Shown: positions 1 through 10,793, counted from the stretch's first letter. The stretch is DNA of 64,000 bases from Drosophila pseudoobscura (GCF_009870125.1 NC_046683.1:3410001-3474000); one strand, 5' to 3'. The notes: generated by a model not told the origin, from the letters alone. Numbers and translations are program-made.

Positions 1-219
1 GAACTCAACCGTTTCGAATAAACTGAGTAGCGAGGGCGGTTTACCAGGATAGCAGTATGTCCTTAGCGTATTTGGCCCATTCCAATTGGCGGTGATATCG
101 ATGGATGTTCCCGGCGCCAAAAACACTACGTCCGTCATTGGGTGCGGGGTTGCGGCAGCGCATATCGCCATCAGTGTAAATAGAGAAATGAATCCGCATC
201 TCAGACGTGGCTGGAACAT
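1..219 (-). CDS. Unrecognised secreted protein, N-terminal part (runs off the window edge)
   Basis: Reading leftward from an ATG at 219, 73 codons stay open to the window edge. The first 25 or so residues look like a signal peptide: MFQPRLRCGF followed by a hydrophobic stretch ending CAAA. After it comes a region with few charges. I do not recognise the family. A possible splice donor (GGTAAA) lies near position 45, so the last codons shown could be intronic. The ATG sits 85 bp from the outer end of the left arm of the palindrome at 304-1193, so that arm may supply its upstream region. Translation and the hydrophobic leader are seen directly; secretion is inferred. Confidence 0.5.
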   Translation of the reverse strand, partial: MFQPRLRCGFISLFTLMAICAAATPHPMTDVVFLAPGTSIDITANWNGPNTLRTYCYPGKPPSLLSLFETVEF

Positions 220-303
220 TTTTATGCTCTATAATTCAGATATTTGTTGCAACAAATTAAAATAAATAACTTCGAAATGGAATGCGAGTTGTTTTTGCGT
301 ATC

Positions 304-1193
304 GATATCGGATTTATCGACACTCAGAAATATACCGAGCTACTTGACAAATTTCAAAATATACCGTAAATATACTGCCGGATTATTTGCATTCAAGTTG
401 CATCGCAACTGCAGCAAATTCAACAAAGTCTAATGTCATACAGAGATAAGTGGATAAAGAGTCCCTTAATTTGGCTTATCGTCGTATTTCACTACACTTC
501 CAGATCAATCTATTTTACAAGACGGGGACAGGGCTGCAATTAATATCGACCAGCTATCGATTACAGTCAGGGTTTCAGGGTTGATTTGGGAGAGACCATT
601 ATTTAAATTTGTGTTTGACTGAACAGTCTGCAGGATTCCAATAATTTTAAGATATCTGGCGGACATTGCTACACAAATAATAAGATGCAGTACAGAAACC
701 GTTTAATATGTATATTGGTATAGTTTTTTGGAACAAATCGGTAAAAAAAGTTAAAATTTTTGCTTAAAGTCAGACTAGAAAGTCAGTGATGATGCTGGCT
801 GAGGTTAGCCTGGATACTGTTGACATTGTGACACTGCTGGGCTGGTCGTCACTGTGAGCAGTGTCCATGGGTATATGTTCCCACTGAAGACGGTTCTAGT
901 AGCTGTGGGCGCTGCTGCTGGGCCAGACGATCTTCAGTCACAATCTATGTTCTATGACGTGACTGAAAAGATCGACCATCCAAGTACCTACTTTCTTACG
1001 GACGGACTCGGAATGCCCACTGTCGCTGCTTCGTCTATGTCGGAGCACGCTCAAGTAGCCCACTTTGCGGTGGCCTACCAGAACAAGGTTTTACTCCACG
1101 TAATAAACTGTGTCGAGGACTTCAATGTGACGCACGAGGTCAAGGAACCGGATCTGATGCCTCGCTCTCTGTACAACCTTGCTGTTGCTCTGA
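304..1193. repeat. Left arm of large Nup160-derived palindrome
   Basis: This 890 bp segment matches the reverse complement of 2444-3337 at roughly 95 percent by eye, with only small indels. The outer half (304 to about 780) is non-coding and carries TATCGATA-like and GGTATATTT-like motifs. The inner half (about 780-1193) carries Nup160 coding sequence in plus orientation. The match stops abruptly at 1193, within a base or two of what is an exon end in the other copy. Together with the right arm and the 1250 bp loop it could fold into a very long hairpin if transcribed through. Confidence 0.9.
780..1193 (+). pseudogene. Nup160-like: Nup160 N-terminal fragment, inverted copy
   Basis: Reading right from about 850, an open frame gives SSVHGYMFPLK and then FYDVTEKI, matching the beta-propeller region of nucleoporin Nup160, the Y-complex scaffold of the nuclear pore (SVHR-FP motif). 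The frame runs through the end of the homology at 1193 and then enters antisense loop sequence, so it cannot make a Nup160 protein. Upstream, the reading frame around 815-850 is shifted by one base against what the family would need. It is the reversed duplicate of about 2444-2850. The family call rests on motif recall, not on an alignment. Confidence 0.7.
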
Positions 1194-2850
1194 TCGGTGT
1201 CCATTGGCAGGATGGCGCCAGTGTAGTCATCATCTATGCTTCTGGCAGCCAGTTTGGCCGCCAGATCGATGGGAGATTCTCGCTGATACAGTTTCTTATC
1301 CGTTTCCATTTTGACATCCGTCATCATTGTGAGATTGTCTCGAAAGAATGGGGCCATCAGCGAGGTCACATTTGTAGCTTGCTCCCCAATGAACAGAATA
1401 TGCTGCCACAGTTCGCATGGACGTGGCAGGGCAAAATATTGCAGCCTAATTAGGCATGCCGCATCCATGGCACCCAATATGGAAAAACCAAACCAATGGG
1501 CTCCGAGTACTTGATGTGGTATTGCTCGCAGCAGGAGTAGACACGATCCCATAGCCTAGTGGCGATTTCCGTCACTGACCACAAACTCTTTGAACTCGTT
1601 CTGGATCTTATCCTTGACAGCCTCGCACACCCGCTCCTTGAGCACTGTCATCGCCAGCTGCCTAACATCAATCTGCATGTTGACGCGTCGGAACATCTTT
1701 TGGGGGGAATCCACAATAGATGAATCTACATTTCCGGCAAAGATATACTCACATATAAGGCCTTGGTAATCAGAGTCCGATCGAATCGACCCGGATGGAA
1801 AATGTACGGGCAGTAGGCCTCGCGTGGATCGATGCCATGCTGCACGGTGAGACAATAACCATCTGGTGGCTGTTCTAGGATAGAAGAAACCCATTGAATG
1901 GCCTGATTAGAGCCATAATAGATCGTGGAGATATTAAATACCCCTTCAACATTGCTCCAGAGCGCCCAGATGTGTAAGAGGGTGACATTAAAGTTGATCA
2001 GATCCATGTCTGGCTTCACCACTGTGTGCTTCATAATCAATTCTATGTCTCTGGAACCCACATCTGTCATATTCTTGTCGAGTTGCACGCAAAAAACTCA
2101 GCCCCATCGTTGTGTGAGAGTTGTTTGTGCTGCAGAAATAAACCAAATATGCATTAGCAGCTCGAAAGATAGATGTTCTAGAATTCGAACACTTACGTCC
2201 TTGTGCTGTTGGTGCTCCTTGACCTCCATCAGAGCAGTTAATGGTGGATACTGCCTGCATAGTATCCACTGACCAGAGTCGCAGCTCATTGCTCCTGTAA
2301 ACAAACAGAAGATAGGCCGTGCCATCGATTTCTCTGAATGACATGTAATTGACCGCATCCACAGAGTCCGCTCGTCTAATAAAATAGCAGAAAAAGACAA
2401 CATTAAATCGGTATGTCTTGACCCAGAAGTTGCGGCACTCACCTCAGAGCATCCGCAAGGTTGTACAGAAAGCGAGGCATCAGATGTGGTTCCCTGACCT
2501 CGTGCGTCACATTGAAGTCATCGGCACAGTTTATAAAGTGGAGCAAAACCTTGTTCTGGTATGCAACCGCCAAGTGGGCTACTTGAGCGTGCTCAGACAT
2601 AAACGAAGTAGCGACAGTGGGCATTCCGAGTACGTCCGTAAGGAGTAGGTACTTGGATCTGCGATCTTTTCAGTCACGTCATAGAACAAAGATTGTGACT
2701 GAAGATCGTCTGGCCCAGCAGCAGCGCCCACAGCTACTCCAACCGTCTTCAGTGGGAACATATACCGATGGACACTGCTCACAGTGACGACCAGCCCAGC
2801 AGTATCACAAAGTCAACAGTATCCAGGCTAACCTCAGCCAGCATCAGCAC
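1194..2850 (-). pseudogene. Nup160-like: Nup160 partial copy with introns, frame-broken
   Basis: Minus-strand blocks read like consecutive pieces of Nup160, a Y-complex nucleoporin: about 2850-2443 (SSVHRYMFPLK, AHLAVAYQNKVLLHF), then 2375-2197 (NYMSFREIDGTAYLLFVYRS, LRLWSVDTMQ), then about 2050-1735 (GSRDIELIMKHTVVKPDMDL, HIWALWSNVEG) and down to about 1200 (EFKEFVVS, KKLYQRESP, SIDDDYTG). A 67-nt intron with GT...AG (2376-2442) survives and a second donor follows 2197, so this is a DNA-level copy and not a retrocopy. Stops and frame shifts separate blocks, for example after DGNRH near 1556 and before GSRDIE. It covers only the propeller and the start of the helical part. In melanogaster the parent gene is, from memory, on 2L, so this would be a displaced copy. 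Confidence 0.75.
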
Positions 2851-3337
2851 AGACTTTCTAGTCTGCCTTTAAGCAAAAATTGTAATTGTTTTACCGATTT
2901 TTTCACAAAAAAACTTACCTATATACATATTAAGCGGTTTCTGTACTGCATCTTATTATTTGTGTAGCAATGTCCGCCAGATATCTTAAAATTATTGGAA
3001 TCCTGCAGATTGTTCAGTCATGACAAGCAAAAATTTAAATAATGGTCTCTATCAAATCAACCCTGAAACCCTGACTGTAATCGATAGCTGGTCGATATTA
3101 ATTGCAGCCCTGTCCCCGTCTTGTAAAATAGATTGATCTGGAAGTGTAGTGAAATACGACGATAAGCCAAATTAAGGGACTCTTTATCCACTTATCTCTG
3201 TATGACATTAGACTTTGTTGAATTTGCTGCAGTTGCGATGCAACTTGAATGCAAATAATCCGGCAGTATATTTACGGTATATTTTGAAATTTGTCAAGTA
3301 GCTCGGTATATTTCTGAGTGTCGATAAATCTGATATC
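2444..3337. repeat. Right arm of large Nup160-derived palindrome
   Basis: This is the reverse-complement partner of 304-1193. It begins exactly at the 3' end of the first recognisable Nup160 exon (splice donor at 2442) and extends through that exon into about 500 bp of upstream non-coding DNA. The outer part holds three copies of a TATATTT-type motif between about 3266 and 3312 and a GATAGCTGGTCGATA stretch near 3081. Its outer end lies about 570 bp before the ATP synthase delta start codon. Confidence 0.9.
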
Positions 3338-3535
3338 ACCCCACCCCCTCCCATGTACAGAACTATTGTTCTTTCAAGTATAGAATTTTTCAAAATATGT
3401 ATTTTTGTATATAGTGACGGGACAACTCCATGGCTCCCATGGCCAACTCCCATCACCAGAAATCATCTCGAAAAATGTACAAAATTTTGAGATGGGAGAT
3501 TGATATTCTCGATAGTACCATGATAGTAGAAAAAC

Positions 3536-3579
3536 CATCGATAGTAGCGGCTAGCACCAAAACAGCGATACTATCGATA
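3536..3579. promoter_or_regulatory. DRE-type (TATCGATA) sites upstream of ATP synthase delta
   Basis: CATCGATA at 3536-3543 and a perfect TATCGATA at 3572-3579 match the DNA replication-related element bound by DREF, common in Drosophila housekeeping promoters. They lie 330-370 bp before the ATP synthase delta start codon. Related but imperfect CGATAG motifs occur at about 3510-3527. Function is inferred from the motif and the position. Confidence 0.55.
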
Positions 3580-3908
3580 GTGCCCTTGATGGTTTGACAC
3601 CTCTATTCTGGGCAAAAACAGCGGCCGATTTTCAGCAACAAATTCCATTGTATTCCTTTTTTGCCACACTCCAAATAGAAAAAAGGTGAAGATGGCGTAG
3701 AGCGAAAGTGTTTTCCGAGTTGAAATCGAGGGCGGTGTTGGGACTTGTGCAGGGATTTAGCTTTGTGACTCCAGGGAGAAAATCAGTTGAACGCCGCCTA
3801 ACCTACAAAGTTACATAATTTTAATATGTTGTTTTGATTAGACGTTGCTGCTGCAAGGACATCAACGCAAAACACTAATATAATTGCCTTTTCCTCTTGC
3901 AGTGAAAT

Positions 3909-4521
3909 ATGTCGTTCGTTAAGAATGCCCGTTTCTTGGCCGCACGCGGCGCTCGCCTTGCCCAGTCCCGGGCCTACTCGGATGAGATGAAGCTGACCTT
4001 TGCTGCTGCCAACCAGACCTTCTACGATGCCGCCGTGGTCCGCCAGATCGATGTTCCCTCCTTCAGCGGAGCCTTCGGCATTCTGGCCAAGCATGTGCCC
4101 ACATTGGGTAAGTCCATCGCCCCGCTGATTATATCACACTCGAAACGCTTCTAATTGGGTCTTGTATGTTGTGCCCACAGCTGTGCTGAAGCCAGGTGTT
4201 GTCCAGGTTGTGGATAACGATGGTAAGACCACCAAATACTTTGTCTCCAGCGGCTCGGTGACCGTCAACGAGGACTCTTCCGTTCAGGTGCTGGCCGAGG
4301 AAGCTCACAATGTCGCGGACATTGACGTCGCCGAGGCTAGACAACTGCTGAGCAAATATCAGTCCCAGCTGAGCTCCGCTGGTGACGACAAGGTACGTCC
4401 TTCTCTCCCACTCAAACCCCGTCCAGAACTCTCATCACTCTTCCAATTTCCGTTGCAGGCCAAGGCAGAAGCTGCCATTGCCGTCGAAGTCGCTGAGGCG
4501 TTAGTCAAAGCTGCCGAATAG
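3909..4521 (+). CDS. ATPsyndelta: ATP synthase F1 delta subunit, mitochondrial
   Basis: Three exons (3909-4107, 4181-4392, 4459-4521) join in frame to a 157-residue protein. The first 22 or so residues are a basic mitochondrial presequence (MSFVKNARFLAARGARLAQS). The mature part has the beta-sandwich start MKLTFAAANQTFYD, the motif FGILAKHVPTLAVLKPGVV, and a C-terminal alanine-rich helical hairpin (AEAAIAVEVAEALVKAAE). That is the layout of the mitochondrial delta / bacterial epsilon family, which sits in the central stalk of F1Fo-ATP synthase and couples rotor to catalytic head. Length is normal. Splice sites are GTAAGT...CACAG and GTACGT...TTGCAG. The palindrome ends about 570 bp upstream, and DRE sites fit housekeeping control. 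Confidence 0.95.
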
Positions 4522-4644
4522 ACGTAATCACAACCACACACAACACCCAAAAGCTAAGGCATTGCGTTTAAAGTAAATAGATACACAACATAACTGAATT
4601 GGTGGCCAATTTCAAAAGCTGGCTGACATCCCACGTTATGAAAC

Positions 4645-4650
4645 AATAAA
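4645..4650 (+). terminator. Poly(A) signal of ATP synthase delta
   Basis: A canonical AATAAA lies about 125 bp after the stop codon at 4521 and is the nearest one downstream. Confidence 0.6.
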
Positions 4651-5757
4651 AGGCGAATAATAATATCGAACTAATGACAACCCCGTGGATCAATCGCATC
4701 GCATCTCAGCGCACGAGTTTTTGTGTTTTTTTGTGTGTTGTTTTCATGTGTTTTTTGCTGCTACTAATCGTCTTTGTAACGATTTGTAAGCCCCTCTTAA
4801 AACAAAATGTCTTATTTTCTCGCCGTACACTGCCGCATGGAGAGAGAGCTTAAGGCAAGATTTCGGGGCTCCCCCAATATGCAAATGCTATAATGATATG
4901 TTGAGTAAATCTTTTACTAAACGGTTGTCTGAAGTGTTCGAGAAAGATGGAAGAAACATACGAACTTGCACCTGTGAAACAATCAGCAAACGTTCGGCAA
5001 TAGCTGTTTTTACACACATGCAGAAAGTATTATCAAAGTTCTCCACCGTTCGTCAGTCTGTCGTCGTTTCTGTGGAATAGATCTGAGGGATCTCAAAACC
5101 ATTCTAAACGTTATTTAATCAACATCGGACTACTACTTTTTATATAATATGTAGCCTCCATAGGTAGACAAGGCTTTGCATTCGAGGAAACATCAGAGTA
5201 ACCACTTCTTTTTGTTTGGAAAATTGCAATGCAAATTTTAGTTTGTTTTGCATACCATATCCGAAGTTTATTGCGAACGATCATCCTGTAAGAGTATCAA
5301 ATGCTCGAAGTTCCTGCTGCCTTGAGAAATCATGAGATGCTCACCATGAGAAAGCACTGCTGAGAAAGTGTCGTATGCCTAAGCGAACGATCATGTCTAT
5401 CTTGCTGCACGGTGTGGTAGATTTGTATGGAAATCGCTGCTTCGACTGCTGCGCGTGTGCACAGTCTCCCATCCCATCCGAAATGAAACCCGATCGGAAG
5501 GTCAAGTTTACAGCCAGGCCAGCCAGCCAGACCCGCTTTGTGGCTGTGCTGTTGAAAGTGAGAGTAGGCCGCGGATTGGAATTTTTCTTTTCGGTATTTA
5601 TGTATTTTCTAGCAAAAAAAATGGGTAAAAAAATGACTTAAATTAACTCATGGCGTTGTGTAGGAAAAGTCGATAGAGGTAGAGTGGTAGTAGTAGTAGG
5701 TCGAAGGTCTTCCCGAGTCTGGGATGTGTGGCGACGGGGAGGTGGGGGGAAAGCGTC
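4651..5757. other. Intergenic, no gene seen
   Basis: About 1.1 kb between convergent genes. Short open frames (for example 4898-5080 and 5375-5641) lack family resemblance, splice context or composition bias. Some of the right edge will be the 3' UTR of the minus-strand cuticle-like gene. Confidence 0.6.
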
Positions 5758-6995
5758 TTAGTAGGCTGGTGGGCCGTAGGTCTGGGCGGGCGCATGTCCC
5801 ACGGGCAGGAGTTGTTCCTCGGGCGCGAACACTGGGGCTGGTGCTTGGTGGGGGATGCTCAGGATCGGCGCAGGTGCCTGGATGGGGGCACTGTACACCT
5901 GAGGTGGGGAGGCATACACTGGAGCTGGAGCGGGAGCAGAATATACCGGAGCCGGGGCAGGAGCTGGAGCATAGTTCACTTGAGGTGGGGAGGCATACAC
6001 TGGAGCTGGAGCGGGAGCAGAATATACCGGAGCCGGGGCAGGAGCTGGAGCATAGTTCACTTGAGGTGGGGAGGCATACACTGGAGCTGGAGCGGGAGCA
6101 GCATAAACTGGAGCGGGTGCAGGGGCAGCATAGACTGGAGCGGGTGCAGGGGGAGCATAAACTGGAGCCTCCTGGACAGGGGCCAGGTAGGAAGACACCG
6201 GAGCTGGTCCGGGAACATCGATGGGAGCGTAAGCTGGGCCTCCGCCAAAGCCGCCCGAATGCTCATGGATAACGCGCACAACCTTGGCGTGTCCACCCTG
6301 AATTGAGCCAGAATGTCCGCCGTAGGAAGCACCACCGTCATGGTTCTCGTGCACCACCTTGATCACCTGGGAAACACCCGACGAGCCGCCGCCGCCGCCT
6401 CCAACGAAAGATGGACCGCTGACCAGAGGAGCGGACTCCGACAATAGCTTGATCACCTTGACGGATTCTGGGGCACCGTAGACTGGTCCGGGGGCTGGAC
6501 CATGGCCATGGCTGCCGCCTTCGGAGATGACCTTTACTTTGTAGACCTGTGGGGCGGGCTCATAGCCATAGCCGCCGGCATAGCCTCCACCGCCGCCGCC
6601 GCCTCCGGAGTAGCCGCCGCCAGAGTAGCCGCCTTGCTGATGGATGACCTTGACCACCTGGACGGGACCGCCACCATGACCGCCATGTCCGCCATGTGAG
6701 CCGCCGTTGTAGCCACCACCATAGCCGCCTCCGCCACCATAGCCGCCGCCACCACCGCCGCTGCTGCCGCCCAAGCTGATGCCGGCCTTAAGACCGCCGC
6801 CGCCACCGCCACCGCCGCCACCACCGCCACCTCCGAGCAGACCGAGGAAGCCGGCGTTGGCCACAGCAAAGAGAGCACACATACAAACGAAGACCTGGTG
6901 GGAGAAGCAGAGAGGAGAAGGGGGTAGATATAAAGTGGCTATCCAGGACGTGTGTGTGCAGGGGGCGGGGAACTCGGACTCGGACTCACCTTCAT
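5758..6995 (-). CDS. Glycine-rich / PAPVY-repeat secreted cuticle-like protein
   Basis: Exon 1 (6990-6995) encodes only Met-Lys. Exon 2 (6894 down to 5758) supplies the rest, giving about 380 residues. A signal peptide (MKVFVCMCALFAVANAGF) is followed by GFLGLLGG, long polyglycine runs and Gly-Tyr-rich stretches. Five or six spaced VIKVVH-type motifs follow (VVKVIHQ, VYKVKVISEG, VKVIKLLSE, VIKVVHEN, VVRVIHEH), then a Pro-Ala-Tyr domain of PAPVYAAPAP repeats with an imperfect 81-bp tandem unit. Such low-complexity secreted proteins are typical of insect cuticle, chorion or other extracellular matrices. No chitin-binding R&R consensus is visible. A TATA box and initiator lie upstream. I cannot assign a specific gene. 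Confidence 0.85.
5900..6100. repeat. 81-bp tandem coding repeat in the cuticle-like gene
   Basis: A unit of about 81 bp (27 codons, encoding APAPAPVYSAPAPAPVYASPP and flanking residues) is repeated about 2.5 times almost without change. The unit length is a multiple of three, so expansion or contraction keeps the frame. Confidence 0.8.
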
Positions 6996-7112
6996 GTTAA
7001 CTACTATTCCACTTGATTCGATGACAACGATACCAGTACCGAAAGGTTCCTAACGCCTTGAGTGGTGATGCTCTTCAGAGACGACTGATGTCAGACCGAA
7101 AGCATCACGACT

Positions 7113-7120
7113 CTTTTATA
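7113..7120 (-). promoter_or_regulatory. TATA box of the 5758-6995 gene
   Basis: On the minus strand TATAAAAG runs 7120-7113, and TCAGT (initiator consensus) follows at 7088-7084, about 33 bp downstream. The ATG is about 90 bp further on. The spacing is that of a focused TATA/Inr promoter. Confidence 0.7.
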
Positions 7121-9146
7121 CGATGATCCGATCCGGCCATACGATGTAAGCGATCATAATGAAGTCCCACAATTCAAATTAGCAACGCAACAAAACAGCA
7201 TATAACACGATCCGACGCATCCCAGGCCCAAGCCCAAGCCCATGCCCAGACCAAGAGACCCAGACCCAAACAAAGGCATTTCATTAACATTTCCAACGGT
7301 TCGTCATCATCGCGATTGGAATCAAATCATCATCATGGGCATACATACATATCATATCATAATCATGCTGAGATGATGCAAAACTCAAGTAGCGAATGGA
7401 TGTTGCGTTGGAGAAAGAAGTCATCGATAGATGGCTTTCATTTTCACTAAGCCGCACCCAGTTTTTGGCCTCGGGTTCTTCATCTTCATAATACTCTTAA
7501 TTTCCATTTCCCATTCCGATATCGGTTTCGTTGGATTCGGTTCCGATTTCTTTCCAGTTTCCAGCCTCGAATTTCGTAAAGCCTTACGTTACGTTAGGCG
7601 AAATATGCATTTCCGAAATTCCGTAAGCAGCGGCTCCCACAATTAGCATGAAAATGAACCGAACCGAGCCGAACTGAGACGAGCCGCACTGATGGTGATA
7701 AGGCATTGCCTTAAGACAAGGCGGGCGGCATCGACAGCATGTGGCTTTCATATTTCGTTTTGTCATTTGCATAGCCAGAGCCACAGCAACATCCACAGCC
7801 ACAGCCATAGCGCTTGCCTCATAAGGCGGCTCGCTGTCTGTCCGATTTTGAGCCATTAACTAAAACGAACCCAACCCAACCCAACCCAGTGCAACCCAAT
7901 GGGCCACAGCCCAAGCACAAGCCCAATCCAATCCAAGACTACCCCATCCACAATCATTGGCTATTTCAAGGTGAATTTAAATCTATCCGAAATCCGTTGT
8001 CAACTAGCCAGCCAGCCAACGCCGGCCCATTACTATGATTATGCAAGTGGCTTCTTCTCAGGCGTGTAAAACGCATCATTGTCTATCGAATGATCATAAA
8101 ACGACAGCGACAACCATAACAAAAAACAACAAGATCATCGAATATCAGCCTCTAGTTTGTATTGCTCAATGGGCCACTGTTGAGCCTCCCAGACAGAAAT
8201 TAAAAAGACTGGACTGCCTCGGTAGAGACGCATTCCACACCCAATATAAAAATGCAGAAACCGAAAACTGCAAAATTCCAGTGTCTCCAGAATTTAGACT
8301 GCCCCATAAATGAATAATAAATTGATTAAGCAACGTCTGGAATGAATGGAGATGGGATAAAGATAAAGACAGGAAAGATTATATAATTATGGATTGGATA
8401 AATGTTAAGTGTGTTTTTATTGGACTACAATAGGTACTATTTTTAGCTAATGTCTAGATATACAATATGTACGCAAAATGGATGGAGTTTGAATCAGAGT
8501 TCGTTCCTTATTTAAATTATGAAATATGTGATTATCTCTCCATCTATCTATCACCACACATACGCCAGTATTTTCAATGAGATTGAAGAGCCATCCAGGT
8601 TTTTTCGTCTACAGAATCAACCTTTTGCCTAGAGGTAACATTCGATTAAGATAATTCCAGAATGATCGTCTACCAGGTCAGGGAAATGGGTCATGGCTTC
8701 ATTAGCAAATACGAAACGCTCTTCTCGCTCTCCAAAATCTAGGCGATTTATGAGTGGGGAGGCGTCAATCATCAGCATTCCCTCAGGGTAGTTTGATATT
8801 CTACTTGCACTTCATTGGGACTCCTAATAATAATTTTTCGGCATTAGTATAGCTTGAAAAATATGAATCCTTGGGCAAAAGATGAAATGGGTGAGATCAC
8901 GAGAGGGTGTATCGGCTCATATATGTATGTATGTACTCGTATTGATTAGTAGTAAACAACATTATATATATTCTAAACTCTAAGACCGCCATGAAGCATA
9001 TGCATACTTTGATGACTAGAAGCCCATTTGATTTCGTTGATATCATATCATACAATTTTTCGATGTATTATAATTTATTAATAGACAAAAAAAGACAAGT
9101 CGGTTAAGTTAAGTTAGCGGTCGAGTAGAAGCGGGTGGCACTGCAC
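7121..9146. other. Intergenic, no gene seen
   Basis: About 2 kb, in part AT-rich, with simple repeats (CCCAACCCAACC near 7868; GCCCAAGCCCA near 7230). Open frames here (7431-7646, 7814-8038, 8035-8313) show no family motifs or splice structure. It contains the upstream region of the 5758-6995 gene and the 3' side of the next minus-strand gene. Confidence 0.55.
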
Positions 9147-9527
9147 TTATTTCTGTTTCAGCCAGCCACCGTAGGCCAGGGGAGCATCGTAGACGGCGGC
9201 ATGCCCTACACGGACGACGGAAGGAACGGCCACGTTCTCGTAGACGGGCACATGACGGACAACGGGCACTGTACGCACCACTGGAACATGACGGACGACC
9301 GGTATGGTGCGCACCACCGGGACGGTGCGAACCAGTGGCACGGTAGCCACTGGGGCGTAAGCAGCTCCATGGATGACACTGCTCTGGGACAGGGCCAGGC
9401 AGGCGGCGAACAGGAGGCAAGCAATGAAGAACTGAAAAGGAGAGAAGAGGTTTAATCGGGTTGCATGTCGGTGTAAGGGTAGAGGCTCCAAGATCCTGAG
9501 GCAATGGGGATGCGCACTCACCTTCAT
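9147..9527 (-). CDS. Small secreted Val-Pro-repeat cuticle-like protein
   Basis: Exon 1 (9522-9527) encodes Met-Lys; exon 2 (9431 down to 9147) gives a total of 96 residues. A signal peptide (MKFFIACLLFAACLALSQSS) is followed by repeats of VRTVPVVRTIPVVRHVPVV, each five or six residues long, and a tail VRVGHAAVYDAPLAYGGW. The pattern resembles insect cuticular proteins of low complexity with AAP/VP repeats; a precise subfamily is not claimed. The donor GTGAGT directly after ATGAAG is the same architecture as in the two glycine-rich genes at 5758-6995 and 21154-22250. Expression in cuticle-forming epithelium is inferred. Confidence 0.85.
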   Translation of the reverse strand: MKVSAHPHCLRILEPLPLHRHATRLNLFSPFQFFIACLLFAACLALSQSSVIHGAAYAPVATVPLVRTVPVVRTIPVVRHVPVVRTVPVVRHVPVYENVAVPSVVRVGHAAVYDAPLAYGGWLKQK

Positions 9528-9588
9528 GTTGAGATGTTTGGCTGATTGGTGGATGATTTGTGTTGATTTTTTTGGCAGATACCGAGAT

Positions 9589-9596
9589 CTTATATA
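9589..9596 (-). promoter_or_regulatory. TATA box of the 9147-9527 gene
   Basis: TATATAAG reads leftward from 9596 to 9589, about 62 bp before the start codon at 9527, leaving a very short 5' UTR. This is a typical arrangement for cuticle protein genes. Confidence 0.65.
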
Positions 9597-9599
9597 GCG

Positions 9600-10793
9600 G
9601 TCAGAACCTTGTCGCATCGCTCGAAAGTAGAGTAATAAAACCGGCAAAGAACATAACCAGAGACAGCTACAACTACAACACAACAATATCTTCGTAAGGC
9701 GATATGCTAATTTTAAATCGTATACATAAGTAAGATACTTGAGAGGTGCCATTATCATTGCCATTATTAGTGTATAGTGGATACTACCCCGCATTGGTCA
9801 TTGGTGGCTTGCTTTGACGAACAATGCGAGGCAGCATCATAACTTATTTACGAATGAAATAAAACGCCTTTCAAATGCTAGAACAATGAGAACTTGTTCC
9901 TGTCGATTCGATTCGTTTCGGCTCAACAGGTGCTGTCAGTGACGCGTGAGCAGCGACACCTATTGCGGGATTTCCGCACTGCCTCCGCGACATGCCCATT
10001 GATGAATTCTTTTCAACAGAACAGAACGTGCGAAGGCGCCATGCCCTCGGTTCGGTGTGCCAATTGATTGTCTTTTTTGCTTCCAAATTGTTTTGGGAGC
10101 TTGTGTTGTTTTTTTTTATTTTGGCTAAACTTTATTTATGAGCTATTGTTCACGCCCCATTATGCTTTTTGGTTCAGCCAGCAAATCCGCCAAAACGCAT
10201 GCAAATTTATGCAAATTCAAACGATGCTTCCTCGATTCACTTGGCTTTGGTTTTGGCTATTCCAAAAACCCAACTCAATGTTTGTGCATATTACATTTTA
10301 TAGCTAAAACATGTTTGTTTCGCTGTCTCGTCTCCGTTTTGTTGTTGATATTTTTAAAGATGTTTTCTGCCGTTACACAGCACTGAAACCAAGCCCACAC
10401 AGCTGTTCGGCTCTGCTCTCTTTTTCACGGTGTGAAATTTTGTTAGGGGAAATGGAATTGCAAAATTAATGCCAAATGTCGTTCTAATAGGCAGGCACAA
10501 GTGAAAAAGTAATCAACAATCATATCATAGGCTGTTTTGAGATGCACCATGTCTGGGCACGGTAGCAGCAGGAGGAACAGCCACAGAAACATTTGTAACA
10601 CCGCCAACATGGCGCACCTGCTCCAATGCTCTTGATGTTGTTGACGTCAACAAAGTGAAATTCGAGTGAGCGGAAAAGAGAAACACACAAAAAGAAGAAC
10701 AGCCAGAAGAACGTGAAAAGAAAATCGCTAATTGGAGCCGAGCCGCCGAAAAACCTCCACTGGACCACACGCAGAAGGGTACGGTACTCTGAA
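9600..10793. other. Intergenic / 5' UTR of RalGAP beta
   Basis: No gene is recognised. The last part probably holds the promoter and 5' UTR of RalGAP beta: the frame of its first exon is open from 10713, 27 codons before the chosen ATG. A pyrimidine/T-rich stretch lies at 10060-10140. Confidence 0.5.

Noticed and set aside
854-1453. 199-codon open frame treated as a real gene
   Set aside because: The first part is a Nup160 fragment, but beyond 1193 the frame runs antisense to other Nup160 pieces, so it is a product of the inverted duplication.
5724-6306. Plus-strand open frames rich in Trp/Gly/Glu repeats
   Set aside because: Antisense shadow of the repetitive cuticle-like gene, which has a signal peptide, splice sites and a TATA promoter on the minus strand.
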